A DNA stretch of 64,000 bases, taken from assembly GCF_016808335.1 (NCBI RefSeq), contig NC_053140.1:28700086-28764085 (forward strand), read 5' to 3'. Below are positions 32,401-43,709 of the stretch, one piece after another. This DNA comes from Panicum virgatum. Lineage: Eukaryota > Streptophyta > Magnoliopsida > Poales > Poaceae. The notes below the pieces were generated by a model. The model was not told the origin of the DNA. It ran no database searches and was given only the letters and a program-made list of their open reading frames with translations. Each line of letters opens with the position of its first letter. The first letter of the stretch is position 1. The translations under genes were made by a program, and so were the position numbers.

Positions 32401-35400
32401 GGAAGAACTAAGCATGAAAAAAAGTACATATATAATAAAATGCCAAACGAATGACAACAACCTCAGACATTACAAAACAATAAGCATAAACTATTTTCAT
32501 TTGTATTTCGGCCATCCCTGTTTATCTTGTTATTGCCATGGATATGCCTAAGTGGGTGATCAAGGTGATTGATAAAATCAGGAGGGCCTTCTTATGGAAA
32601 AGAAGGAAAGAGGTAAATGGTGGCAGTTTTTTAGTGGCTTGGGAGAAGGTTGCTCGGCCAATTGATCTCGGTCGACCTGGTAGCACTAATTTACAGATGT
32701 GGGATGGGCCTTGCAAATGCGTTGTCTCTGGTTACATAAAACTTTATGAAGCACTGTCATGGGCTAGTGATAATCCTATCCACCCTCAAGCTCGGGCTAT
32801 GTTTGCTATCTCAGTGACAACACAAGACGGAAGCGTCAATAATACATTATATTGGTCAGATTGATGGCTGCATGGTTGCTCCTTGGTGGAATTAGCATCA
32901 GCTGTAGCTGTTTGTGCATCCAAAAAATTTCTAAACAACCGAACAGTGGCACAAGGTCTTGAAAACCGAGCATGGGTAAGAGACATGCAGGGTGGACATG
33001 GAGGGCTGTTGTAGTATTTGCAAATTTGGGATGCCTTAGAAAACATAGTCCTATCAAAAGAACCAGACCAGCATTATTGGAAACATGAAGAAAGTGGATC
33101 TTTTTCATCTAAATACACTTATAAAACATTCTTATATTTGGGTAATTTTGATCCATGGAAGCATCTATGGAAAACTTGGGCTCCACACAAATCCAAGGTA
33201 TTTCTTTGGCTAGCTATCCAGAACTTGGGCATCACCTAGGAAAAAGGGGAGTCCCTCACCCGGAGCAATGCGTGTTATCTGATCAAGAAGATGAAATAGT
33301 GCAACATATTTACATATCCTCACTACTTGTGTTTTCGCCAGCAGTTCTGGTATAATCTGCTAGCCTCCCTAGGATTGGAGCAGTGTTCTAAAAAACGTTT
33401 TTAAACGTCGTTTAATCTTGATTAAACACTGAACGGTGGCCAAGCGTTGCGTTTAATCACAGTGTCGTTTAATCACAACACACGTTTATTCATGTTCAAT
33501 CTACGTTTAATCACAAAAAACTCTAAACCATAGGCAAGCGTTCACCTAGCGTCTAGCGTTTTTTAGAACCTTGGATTGGAGCATACCATGATGGTCCAAG
33601 ACGTAATGAAAGAAGCTTTGTTGAATGTTGGAGAAAAACTAGCTGGATGATGGACAAGACTCGAAGGAAAGGGTTTAATTCTGTTGTGAACCTAGGCGCC
33701 TGAACTTAGTGGAATCACAGGAATAGATGTATTTTTTATGGTACATCTCCTTCCTTGCTGACTGCCTTAAATTTCTTTAAAGAGGAGGCAAGACTTTGGT
33801 GTATGGCTCAAGCTACAAAGCTTCAGGACCTGGTTGTGGGTTGTGTAGAGGGTCTGGGTCATGTAGAGGAGCTGTGTGTGGCCTCTACAATTCTACATAG
33901 GACATTTTCGTGTATCATTATAATAGGCGATTTGTCTCTGATGTAAACTTGTGCAACCTCCCACCTACTAGAAGAGGTCCGGGGGTTGCTAACTTGCTTT
34001 GTACGGGGCTCTTTAGCGCCTTCTTTTCTCTCTATAATATAAAGATGCACAACTCTCTTTTGTGTTCGAGGAAAAAAGAATATTTTTGGAAAAAAAATTT
34101 CATGTCATGCCTAATTTCCTGTACATTTGTTATTTCGTTTTACACATAAAAATAGAAATTATTTGCAGCATAACATTTTTTTAGAATCCAGAAAGGACCG
34201 GAATGAAAATTTATTTCACAATAATAGCTGATAGATGCTGAACAGCTGAAGTTCACTGTGTGAAGGGGCCTATGATAATAAACTATACCAATGAGATGAA
34301 ATGTAGCGACAGGGACTGCAAGCATCAAACTTAGTATCAAAGGACTAATAAAACAAACATGTTTGGTGGAAATTAAAAAAGCAAAGCTCATTATCATAGA
34401 TTGTAACCATGAAACTTGATCCCCTTGCTCACATTTCTTCCATAAAGTTTCATTCTGATATTATGATTATGATTTCTCATAAGATTAATCCCAATTGAAG
34501 TCCTTTACTAATTTTGGAACACAATGAAAAGCTTTTAGTTTCAAAACATTCCAGTTATCATAACAAGAACATATAGTTTGCACTCCGGACCATTGCAATG
34601 GTTCATAAGATAACCTCCTTTTCCTGATAGGTACACAACCTAACTATGCCATTGAGAACAAATAGAATTACATCCTCATAAGACCCAATCAATCTTAATC
34701 CAGCAAAAACCATCGAATTGCGAAATTGGAATGAATAAAAATAGCTCCATGGGATGAGCCATACCAGAATTGATGGTTTCCCAGTGGCCAATATCTCAGT
34801 GCATGTCATTGCACCAGCCCGAGAAATTACAACATCAGAAGCAGCATATGCCATTTCCAGTTCATGCAAGAATCTTCACAATAAGGTACAATTTAAACAG
34901 TCAGAATCACTATGGTACACAGAGTATTAAACAGATGCAATGCAGAAGTGCATGTCATTGGGCCATTGACATGCCTCAGAATTGTTTATCACGTTGGAAT
35001 CATGCACGAAACATAGAACTTGCAATGTAGATTAGAAGAAATTACATGTGGCAATCCAATCAACTGAATGTTTTGAGAACAGGATGAAATTATCAGAATA
35101 AACAAAAGCTAGAACTGTTTGAGAACGGGATAAAGTTATCAGAATAAACAAAAACAAGAACTGCTTGATTCATGTCAATGAACAAAGGAAGCCATATCTA
35201 TCTCTTTTCTAATTACCATTCATAAATAACCCTTCAGGTACAACATCCCTAGTAGCTCACTGAATCCTTCTCATGCCTCTACACTAACTTTCAGAGTGCA
35301 GCCTTCTTTTAAGAGTATGTTTAAGCTTTGAGTGATTCCATCATTAACAAAAATAGAGAAACAAGAGTGAACTAACCCTCGTGCAACCAGCTAGCCCTGC

Positions 35401-36575
35401 TGCTGAGCAAACAGCGAACAAGTGAGGGAAAGAAACTAAAAGAAACTATTGTAGTACTGACGAGTTGAACAATATTAATTGCATTGCTAATAAGTCTTTA
35501 AAGGTGGCTAGTAGGACAGCCGACAGCTGGCCATCCGAAGTTCATGACGATTTCAAGAATCTCTATCCTCCTTTGCACTTCCAATCAAAAGGAAGGAGAA
35601 CCGAATGAAGAGAACTCACGGAGTAAGAAAAAGTCGGCGATGGCCCCTGACGAGACTCTCCATCTCGCAGAAAGTCTCCGTCCCCGTCTGCCATATAATG
35701 TACCGATCCTTCCTCTTCCGGAGCATCTCGTAGTAGACATTGAGCACCGCGACATTGATCTCGGGCGACCCCTCCGCTCCTCCAAGCACGAGCAGGACCT
35801 GCGCTTCCTGTTCACCCAACAACCCTGCCCTCGGGAAGAAGCGCGACAACGCCTCGGCCTTGGACGCCCGGCACTTGAGAATGGACATGCGGACGGGGTT
35901 CCCGTAGACGGCGCACTTGCGCTTGGGGAGGAGGCGCACGGGGGCGTTGAAGGCGAGGAAGACGCGGAGGGCAAAGGGGGCGAGGAGGCGGGTGGCGGGC
36001 GCGGGGGATGCGTCCTGGTCCTGGATCACGAAGGGGAGGCCGAGGAGGAGCGCGGCCAGGCAGGCTGGCAGCACGGGCGCGCCCCCCGTGGCGACAAGGA
36101 CGTGCGGGCGGAAGCGGCGGAGGTGCAGTGCCGCGGCGAGGATCCCGCGCGGGAGGCAGCGCGGCGGGACGGGCGCGAACGGGTAGGATGCCGCTGCGGC
36201 TGCGGAGAATTCGAGGGACGGGGAGGGCGCGCCGAGGATGAGGGAGCGGGAGGAAGGCAGCGAGGCGTGGAGCTCGTCGGCGAGCGCGATGGCGGAGTAG
36301 ACACGGCCGCCCGCGCCAGCGCCGCCGCACGCGAAGGCGAAGCGCAGGGAATCTTCGGGGTCGGGGTCGGGGTCGGGGTCTGGGTCGGAGGTGGTGGGGG
36401 AGCTCGGGGTTGGGGTTGAGTCACTGGAGTGGGAGAGGTGGCAGCGGAGGCGCGCGCGGGTGGGCACCGCGGCGCGTGTGCGGAAGGGGAGGTGTGGGGT
36501 TTGGGTGTCGCGGAGGCTGAAGAAGCGGATGGTGGAGCGAGCGGGCGAGGCGCGCTGGCCGGCGGGGGCCGCCAT
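29470..36575 (-). CDS. MURG: MurG-like UDP-GlcNAc glycosyltransferase, plastid-targeted, four exons
   Basis: CDS is complement(join(29470..29588, 30230..30365, 34765..34873, 35620..36575)), 1320 nt and 439 residues. All junctions are GT/AG and in phase. Bacterial MurG adds GlcNAc to lipid I to make lipid II. Visible features are a Ser/Arg-rich transit-peptide-like start (about 1-55), an Asp-Pro repeat (64-73), the glycine loop CGGAGAGGRVYSA (83-94), VATGGAPVLP (161-170), VIQDQDASPA (183-192) at the HEQN position, VYGNPVR (223-229), LLVLGGAEGS (261-270), the donor-binding SRAGAMTCTEILATGKPS (336-353) and DHHQTRNAY (363-371). Length is close to the Arabidopsis homologue of about 430 residues. 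It looks intact. Angiosperms lack a full visible plastid wall, so its role in grasses is uncertain. Confidence 0.9.
29660..29783. mobile_element. Tourist-like foldback MITE in the last MURG intron
   Basis: 124 bp, almost entirely a hairpin. The left arm GGCCCTGTTCGGTTT pairs with the right arm (reverse complement GGGTCTGTTCGGTTT), and the body GGTGGAATG...GATTGAATCCTAAA with its inverse. TTA flanks both sides (29657-29659 and 29784-29786). Confidence 0.88.
30999..32195 (-). mobile_element. 5'-truncated RTE-clade LINE with inverted 5' duplication
   Basis: The open frame 32151-31081 encodes a reverse transcriptase C-terminal half with IKIGLHQGSALSPYLFALVMDE, the catalytic CMLFADDVVLV and LRWICGHTRMDRVRNDDIR. 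This combination is typical of plant RTE elements. The 3' end is a TTGATG/ATGTTG simple repeat (31019-30999), as expected for RTE rather than poly(A). Candidate target duplications are TCAAACCAACAT (30987-30998) and TCAAACCAAGAT (32196-32207). The 5' end is not simply truncated: about 32092-32190 repeats the preceding 100 bp in inverted orientation. Confidence 0.8.
31990..32195. repeat. About 100-bp near-perfect inverted duplication (hairpin)
   Basis: Two copies of a segment containing GGAATGTGATGTGGTGGGC, AGGCATAAAGTCCCAAC and AAGGACATGTACAATAATG face each other around a spacer of about 10 bp near 32091-32100, with very few mismatches (for example GTGACCC versus GTGGCCC). It would fold into a long hairpin in an RNA from either strand. 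Confidence 0.85.
32520..34077 (+). mobile_element. L1-like LINE 3' fragment, decayed
   Basis: Plus-strand pieces of LINE ORF2 C-terminal regions are readable: IDKIRRAFLWKRRKEVNGG and AWEKVARPIDL at 32568-32690, then a zf-RVT-type region with HYWKHEESGSFSSKYTY, WKHLWKTWAPHKSKVFLWLA and HPEQCVL (33075-33290) in shifting frames. The segment ends near 34077 with CTATAATATAAAGATGC, TCTCTTTTGTGTTCGAGG and an A-run. It lies antisense in the MURG intron. Confidence 0.72.
33383..33572. mobile_element. MITE with 11-bp target duplication inside the L1 fragment
   Basis: 190 bp bounded by GGATTGGAGCA at 33372-33382 and 33573-33583. Termini GTGTTCTAAAAAACG and (inverted) AAGGTTCTAAAAAACG pair. The body holds several CGTTTAATC phrases. 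A duplication of about 9-11 bp suggests a Mutator-derived MITE. Confidence 0.75.
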
Positions 36576-36793
36576 TTTTGTTCGCTCTACGAGCGCCGGA
36601 GGAGCAGGCAGATCGAGGAGGATGGCATTGTGAGTCCGCTGCTGATCTCGCCCATTGCTGCTTGGTAGTTGGTAGCCAGCTTGGCGCTCTGAGCAGAGTC
36701 AGTTGACTTTCAATTTAAGAGGTTGCCAATAGTATTATCATGATGTGAGTATTTCCCCTAAAAAAAGGATAAGAGAATTTTTTTAGGCCCGGG

Positions 36794-37418
36794 CAGGGAT
36801 TTTTTTACCGACCGTTCCGTTCGAACCGCCGGCGCCCGGTTCCGGCTAACCGGTCCGGTTTGACCGGTTACCGGTAAAAACCGGTCAAACTCAAATTTGA
36901 ATTCAAAACCCGCAGTTATACCGGTTTCGAACAGCTAACCGGCCGGTTGGACCGGTTTACCGGTCCGGTTTGACCGGTTACCGGTTGGTTTGAGTGGTAA
37001 CCGGTCGGTTTGATCGATAACTGACCAAATTTAAATTTTTTTCTTTTTTAGTTTAAATTCAAATGCCCGCAAAGTATACTAAATGAATGTTTGTATAATA
37101 TGTTTTAGCCTAAATGAACCCTCCAACTCTCTTTTGTACTACTTTTACATTGTATTTGTATGCACGTTTTTTTGTTTAACTTCAAATGCTCGCAAAGTAT
37201 ACTAAATGAACGAATATTTGAAAAAATTTGACACCATTAGATTCGTCGCAACTTGAAGTATTTTTAAGAATTTTTTGGGATTTTTCCATTTTTTGGAATT
37301 CAAATTTAAAATTTAAATTTGGCCCTGTTTCTAACCGCCCGGATCCGGAACCGGGCCGGGCCGGTTAGACCGGTAACCGCGGTAACCGGTTCGGTTCCGA
37401 GCGGTTTTTTTAACCCTG
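36794..37418. mobile_element. Non-autonomous hAT-like element, 625 bp
   Basis: Terminal CAGGGATTTTTTTACCG and inverted CAGGGTTAAAAAAACCG flank a body full of CCGGTTTGACCGGTTACCGG-type palindromes at both ends and an AT-rich middle. The 8-bp sequence GGCCCGGG occurs directly on both sides (36786-36793 and 37419-37426), the duplication size of hAT transposons. No transposase is encoded. Confidence 0.85.
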
Positions 37419-37615
37419 GGCCCGGGTCAATAAAAACAGATTTTCAAGTTTAAAATTAGTGCCGAAGTCCATCCAATAATTGTATTGGGCCGACAAATTC
37501 TGATCCAAACAGACTAAGCTCACGCTCAAGCTGGTCTCGGGCTCAGGCCGAGCCGCCTAATTTACAGTAAAAAGCATCATTTTATTGTTTATGCCGGGCT
37601 CAGGTTACCCCCGTA

Positions 37616-37919
37616 GGGTATGATTGGTTGGGTTCAAAATTTGCCATGAAAAACAATGAATAAGTTTGTAAATTTAGGCGTGAAATCAAAAAATTGGCAC
37701 GTCTAAATTTATTGGCAAATCGGCAACATTCAGCTCGTCCATATTTTAGCGGTTCATGCCGCACATCACCAATCGATGGTCAAAATTCTGGCTATCACAT
37801 TTGGCACACAACTAATTGCCATTCTTGCCCATGTTTTTAGCAAAAAAAAAATAGCATGATCATATTTGGCCACCCCATATTTCGAAAGGGTAAATTTTGG
37901 AACCCAACCAATCAACCTC
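37616..37919. mobile_element. MITE with GATTGGTTGGGTTC arms
   Basis: The left arm GGGTATGATTGGTTGGGTTC and inverted right arm GAGGTTGATTGGTTGGGTTCC pair and continue with AAAATTT. TA flanks each side. Length is 304 bp, non-coding, AT-rich inside. Confidence 0.7.
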
Positions 37920-38586
37920 TACAAAACTAGTGCCTCAAACCAATCTAATTGTGTTTCCGGTGGTGCCTCAAACCCACGTCACCTATTCCACAATTGCCTC
38001 TGATATATCCTTCCCTCCACAATCCTACAAGGAGCTCCGGAGAAATATTATAGAAGCAAATTAAAAAAGAAGCATACAAGAGGATGGCATAAAAGAAAAA
38101 AAAAGATTATCAATAGAAACGTGTGAGCTGCAATCTACCACATTATATGATAAGACATGAAAGCCAACTCTACATCATCTAAATATGTGTGATTAATCGT
38201 TAATGAGCCATGACCATAATAATATAGTCGAGCAAACTTAATGGACATGATTTACACTTTCTTGAGTATAGTGGCTGAACTGAAACAAGCTGACAACTAC
38301 AATGCTATTCATCTATTTTAAGCATCCAATAAATGTTAACTTTTTAGAGCATCTCCAAAAGCTCTTCTATCTTGGGTGAGTTTTCTAAAAAAAAGAAAAG
38401 AAAGACAAAAAAAACTCTCATCCAACAGAAACTCTATCTACCTCATCTTCTATCCTCGTTTTCTATTCAGGAGGTGCTGTTGGGCATCTTTGCCTAGCGC
38501 TGAGCGCTAACAATTTCTTTTTAAATTTTAGAGAAGCTGTTGGATTTCATCCTTTTTCGGTAGTTATTTCGTTTTACATAACAGCT
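37920..38586. other. Intergenic, no gene recognised
   Basis: AT-rich sequence with no long frame, domain or repeat terminus that I could recognise, between the MITE and the SINE. Confidence 0.5.
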
Positions 38587-38603
38587 ATATCAGGATTTTA
38601 GCT

Positions 38604-38890
38604 TTTTTTTGAGAAACACAGTACAGACGCTCACAAACACACACTCACACTCATCCCTATGAATACACGTACGCAACCCTACCCCTATGAGCACCTCCGA
38701 GAGACTGAGCCGGCAAATTCTCGAGATTGACGAAGTCAGCACAGGCGCTCCGCTGTCGACGGAAACGTCGCATACCACTGAAAGCACAAACGTCGTTAAA
38801 TTCTAGAAAATTCGCTCTCACGGAGAGTCGAACCCAGGACCTCAGGTGCTACTGAGGCTCTTGTAACCACTAGGTTACATGCCCTTTCGC
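38604..38890 (-). mobile_element. tRNA-derived SINE
   Basis: Read on the minus strand from 38890, box A-like TAACCTAGTGGTTACAAG and box B-like GGTTCGACTCTCC are followed by a unique body with GAGGTGCTCATAGGGGTAGG. The element ends GTCTGTACTGTGTTTCTC plus an A-run (T-run at 38603-38610). Direct repeats of 17 bp with one mismatch flank it (38587-38603, ATATCAGGATTTTAGCT; 38891-38907, ATATTAGGATTTTAGCT). The format is that of Poaceae SINEs. Confidence 0.88.
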
Positions 38891-39289
38891 ATATTAGGAT
38901 TTTAGCTATTCATAGATACAAGAGCTCTCCAAGCAGAGGCTCGGTAAAACGAACTGGCTTACTAAAAAAAGAATATATGGTAAAAATGGGATCCAACAGA
39001 GCCTCTTTCTTTTCAAAACAATTTCCAGAATTACTGTACAGGAACAGATATATGCCGTGAAAACTGCTTTGACTTCTACAGTATTGCCAGAATGTCATCG
39101 ATAGATTATTTAACCCCATGGATAAATTAGGGTTTTACTTACTTCCTTTTCTTGGATATTCCGCCGCCATTTCTTTCGCTCGTTTCTTATTGTCTCCTCG
39201 ACCCTACCAGCGATCATATGCTCCTCCTCCTTTTCCCATCCTTGGCCCGCAAGCTCATGCGTTCCAAGCAACTCGTGACATATAGGATG

Positions 39290-39655
39290 GGTAAAGTGAA
39301 GGATGCTGGTCATGGGGAGAAGAGGAAGCGTGAAGAACAAGAGGGAACAGAGAAGAAATCCACATGGGTACCAAGTAAGTCCTCTGAAGCTGATTTGTTA
39401 GAATTGGTGAGTGCGGGTCTTCTGCAATCGAGGTATTTGATCTAGTGGCAAACTGCTGGGGAGGAATTAGATCCGTCAGTGTGTCTTTCAAAAACTTTTC
39501 TATTTGTGCCAGCCTGCGATTTTCTGTAGGGACTCTTGCATTATTATGGAATTCAACTCCATAATCTTGATCATCAATCGATTTTGCATATCTTATTTTC
39601 ATTCACGTTTGTGAAGCTTTCTTTATCATATCACCACTGTTCACGTTTCTTAACG
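39290..39655 (+). pseudogene. N-terminal piece of a 'gypsy-type transposase' (PF04195-like) reading unit
   Basis: A charged start (KRKREEQEGTEKK, near 39319) leads to LLELVSAGLL, then FVPACDFL and LLHYYGIQLHNL with an in-frame TAG between. A shifted frame continues FIHVCEAFF. These are the landmarks of the plant 'putative gypsy-type transposase' domain family. The reading stops near 39655, where LTR-derived DNA begins. The middle piece reappears at 44760 and the C-terminal piece at 55941, all on the plus strand. Confidence 0.6.
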
Positions 39656-39675
39656 TCATCACTAGGGCTGTATTA

Positions 39676-42600
39676 AGTCCCTAGCAATGGCGCCAGGAAA
39701 TGCTGGTTGGTATAACTTAATGTTTACAGAAGGATCCGCAAACGCACGGATATACTATTGTAGAATTTCACCCGGAGAATATTTGGATATTGTTATTTAT
39801 ATTTTCTCAAAGGATGGCATGTCGTAAGGGTACTTTACTTGTACATAAGCACAATATTGTACATTAAGCTACAGCCATAGCCCAAACAGAGTAAGTCATG
39901 ATAAAAAATAACAGTAGGGTAATATGACACACACAGCCAACTCTCAAGGAGAAAAAAATAAATAAAAAATAAAAGAATAACACTAAGGTTAGCGGGAGCT
40001 CAAGCAAAGAACAGAGTCTTAAGGCATCTATTAATGTTAGCGAGGGCTATGCTACTCACGCGGTTAGCACTTGAAGCATCCCCACATAAGTAGAGACTAA
40101 ATATGATATAAATATTAATCTCAGGAGGTTGATAACATATTTATTCGACAGATAGTTCAGTCACCGTACAACATCTACGGAGGGAAATTGTGGATAATAA
40201 CAATAGCAACTAATAAAAAGGCTACAATGATACTCCAAAGCAAGAACAGATTGGGGTCTGGCTCGGGCTCGGAGTATCGCACCAGCGAAAGTATCTTGCA
40301 AAGGGCCAACACCACAGGCAGCGTTGGATGCGGAAGTGACCACCTACTCGACGTCTTCAATAATAAAGTCCGGATCTTCCTCTAAAGCAACAACATATAT
40401 AAGGGTGAGTACAAAAGCACTCAACAAGTCCAACCCCATCCACGGAGGGGGATAACACAGAATATGCACATGATATATCAAGGATAAGGCTGAAGTTAAT
40501 TTGCAGTAAAGCTAGATTTTACACATGCAAGGGTTTATTTAGAAAATTTTTTCTCAAAGCAATTCTTTAGTAGCCGAGTAATAAGTGGGGTTGTTCCTAC
40601 ACAATAGATCCAAGTTTTAATGCTACCGGACTCCTCGTCAGCCATGGCTCACGGCACAACTGCCGGACACCTTCCAAAATCAACTCACACCTAGAACCAT
40701 CCATTTCCAAAATCTAGTTATGTGACCAAACCGTAACTCGTCCAATACCGTAGGCACGGCTATTCGAATAGATTTTACACTCTGCAGAGGTTGTAGAGCT
40801 TTACTCACAAGTAGGGTACCGCAACACGATCATCTTAGTGTCAGTGCGGATTCTATCAAAGCCATTACCCAACTTAACTAGACCTGACTAGCCAACATGG
40901 AATTCACCAAGGGGTTATTGACCTACCAACGAGGTCTAACCGGGGCATAAGTCATCTGGATCTTATCCCGTCTCCTTGATCACTTGTTGCTCACCAGCTC
41001 TCCTGATGACTGACAGACTAGCTAGTGGGGTTTATGCTAAGACGTTGCCACACACAACGGTCGAGTGGTTGCACGATAAATTGAGTTAGGCAAGATGACA
41101 CATCAACTTGGTCCTTAATTATGACAAGATGGATATCTCCCAACCTTGCTCAACCATGAAGGTACAAGCACAACATGGCATTTCACACAAGAAACACCAA
41201 TCCATCTCATCTAAGCATTTCTTTCCTTTATTTTTCAAGAATCCCATTTTTCTCCCTTTTATAAACTCATGCACTTCTCCTTTTAATAAACACATTGAAA
41301 TCATATTTGGAGTGTGATAAAATGAGTAACAAGGTCCTAAACTTGCTAGCAGTGTTTATCATCCAAACAGAGCATATCATATTTAGAGACAAACATAGGT
41401 TATCAAGGAATGGTTATAACAATCAAGGGGTGACTATCCAATCATATTTCGGCAATAAAGTAATATGCAACTTTATAAACAGGCTAATAGGTTGTGGTTG
41501 TAAATTTGGGATAAATATGCATCAAATGATGAGATTGGACTTGCCGTCTTCAAAGTCTTCAGGGAGTTCCTGCTCGCGATACGGTTCTTCTGGCTCTGGC
41601 TCGCGGTACTGGTCTCCGAACTCCTCGGCGTTTTCCTCTTCAATTACTCCGTCGGCTACGGCGACGATGGCACACACGACAAACAAATACAAACAAGCAC
41701 AAATATAAAATAAAATGATCTCAAGAGAAGATGAAAATAGGAGGACTATATAGTATATGATTTTAGAAGAATTTAGGAGAAAAAATCAATGGAATTGGAG
41801 TTTGGATGGCTAAGATATTGTAGTTGTAAGATTGGGTGCCTAATTAATTCCGAAAATTAGAATTAATATAGGGAAGAGTATGTACGGGCTGTTGGCCTAT
41901 TACAATGACGATTGGGCTTTTGGGTTGGTGGGCTCTATACTCATATATGTGTACGAAGGAAGGAGTAGACGGACTGAGCCATGGATCCTATATATCTTCC
42001 GGAAGATTTTTTCTTCATCACCTTCCACTGTTTGAGATTCGTGCAAACAACCACAGCCCTTGGATCCATCTCAAACCATAAATTCCTCTCTCTTTCCTAA
42101 CCTTCTCTGTTCCCCACCCGCCGCTGTCTGCCCGCGCGTTGCCCTCTCCTCGCGCTGCGCCGCCGCCGCCGCGCCCCGTGCCCCCACGCTCGGTCCACCG
42201 CGAAGTCGTCGCACGCACCCCCGCGCCATGCCTCGCGGCCGCACGCGCCCCCGCGCTGTGCCTCGCGGCCTCTGTGCGCCGGCGCCGGAGAAGAAGACGC
42301 TCTGTTCAACTTTCAATTTTAATATTTTCAACATTCCGTAACTCCAATTTCAACATTCCGTATTTACAGTTTCAACAATTCGAAGTTAAATGTTGAACAT
42401 GTTTATAAAAAATATTGAAGTGATTCTGTTGAAATGCTGAACTTATTTGCAGCAAGTAATTGGGTCAAATGGGCTTTAAAGATGAAAGACTTATCTACCT
42501 TCCACAAGATGTACAGGAGTCCCCCGGACTGAGCAGCCTGTGCTGTTCAGCCCGCCGTGGCTGGGCTGCTCGAGCTCGAGCCGGCGGCAGCTCCGGCCAC

Positions 42601-43709
42601 CGTTCTCGAATCTGAGAGCATGGGGAGAGAGGAGGGTGAGGGGTTCCACTTTGGTGTCTTTGGGCTTGGGAAACGGAAGTCGGTTCCGGCGGCCGCGGCA
42701 GACATGGCTTCGACATGCTGCTGCTAGTGGGGAGCTCACTGGCAGCAAGGAGAGGGAAGGGAGCAGTTTGGGGCTGGTAGAGGAAGGTGCAGGAGTGTTC
42801 ACTGTGGAAGGAATTGAACCAAGATGGCTCGGTGGAGGAGATCGACCGTGGCGTTCGTAGCTCTGTTTGTGGAGAAGGGAGAGAAATTGAGAGGGACAGA
42901 GCTGTCGGAGCGGCGCGGCGAGCTTGGTGGTGGCGAGGCGAGCAGGCTGGGTTGGCTTTTATAGGCGGCGAGAGCGGAGCTGTGCCAACGCTCGCTTGCT
43001 CGCCATCAATGGAGGTGCTCTGGTCGAGCAGAGGCTTTGGTCATCGATGGCGGCGGCGCCGAGAATGTTGAAGCACAAGTAACGAGGCCACAGCGCTGGT
43101 GACGAAGCCGCAGCGGCACAGGCGAGGTGGGAACGCGGCGGTGGCAGCACAGCGATGCAGGCGGCAGTGTGCGGTCACATCGCGGAGCGGCATGCTGCGC
43201 ATGCGTCGCGTAGGAGCGAGGAAGAAGCACAGCAAGGGGGCCCTAGCTTGACGAGCTACACGCGGCATGGAGCTGCAACGAAGCATGGCGTGCGAGCTGC
43301 AGGAGTGTGAACGAGCCAGCGAGAATGGCAGAGGCCTGGCATTGATGAGCTTGCGCGTGGCGTGCAACAGCACAAGCGAGCACAGGAGAAGCTTTGGCCG
43401 CGAGCTGCAAAGTCATGAGGTAAACAGCAAGCTAGGAAGCAGGGAGCATGCAAGCTAGTTCATACGTGAGTTTGCATGTGTGTGTGCTAGAGCTTAGAGC
43501 TTGGAGATGAGAGACGAGATTAAAGAGAAGGATGGATTAGGCTGCAACGATGGATGGGTTGTCAGAGAAAATAATTTGGATAGATGTTAGGTATAGGATA
43601 GGGATTAGATGGCAAAGGAGTTGAACTCAAGAAATTAGTTTTGCAATAAATTTTGAAAATGATTTTTGAGTTCGAGCGATTTATGAATTTAAATTTTCGG
43701 GGTGTTACA
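39676..43709 (-). mobile_element. Gypsy-type LTR with adjacent primer-binding site (internal region missing)
   Basis: On the minus strand, TGTAACACCCCGAAAATTT at 43709 has the start style of many grass gypsy LTRs. The stretch runs to CCAACCAGCA at 39701. Five bases further, TGGCGCCATTGCTAGGGAC (39695-39677) matches the tRNA-Asp-type primer site used by Tat/Athila-like elements. The element body that should follow is absent; the PF04195-like fragment begins within about 25 bp. The LTR would be about 4 kb, so it may hold further unresolved insertions, including the GC-rich block 42100-43450. Open frames inside are not credible genes. Confidence 0.45.

Larger units (their letters stand above)
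30366..34764 (-). other. Second intron of the MURG-like gene, 4.4 kb, transposon-rich
   Basis: The intron has a donor at 34764-34763 (GTATGG) and acceptor ending CTTTCAG at 30366. It contains an RTE-type LINE with a 5' inverted duplication (30999-32195, sense to the gene), an L1-like LINE fragment (32520-34077, antisense) and a MITE inside the latter. About half of it is recognisable transposon. Confidence 0.8.

Noticed and set aside
35544..36419. Long plus-strand open frame opposite the first MURG exon
   Set aside because: It is the antisense shadow of a GC-rich exon; composition is Gly/Glu/Arg-rich with no domain, while the minus strand has conserved MurG motifs and splice sites.
42060..43458. 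Several overlapping GC-rich open frames on both strands
   Set aside because: They lie inside LTR-like DNA, overlap each other, have biased composition and no domain or splice support.
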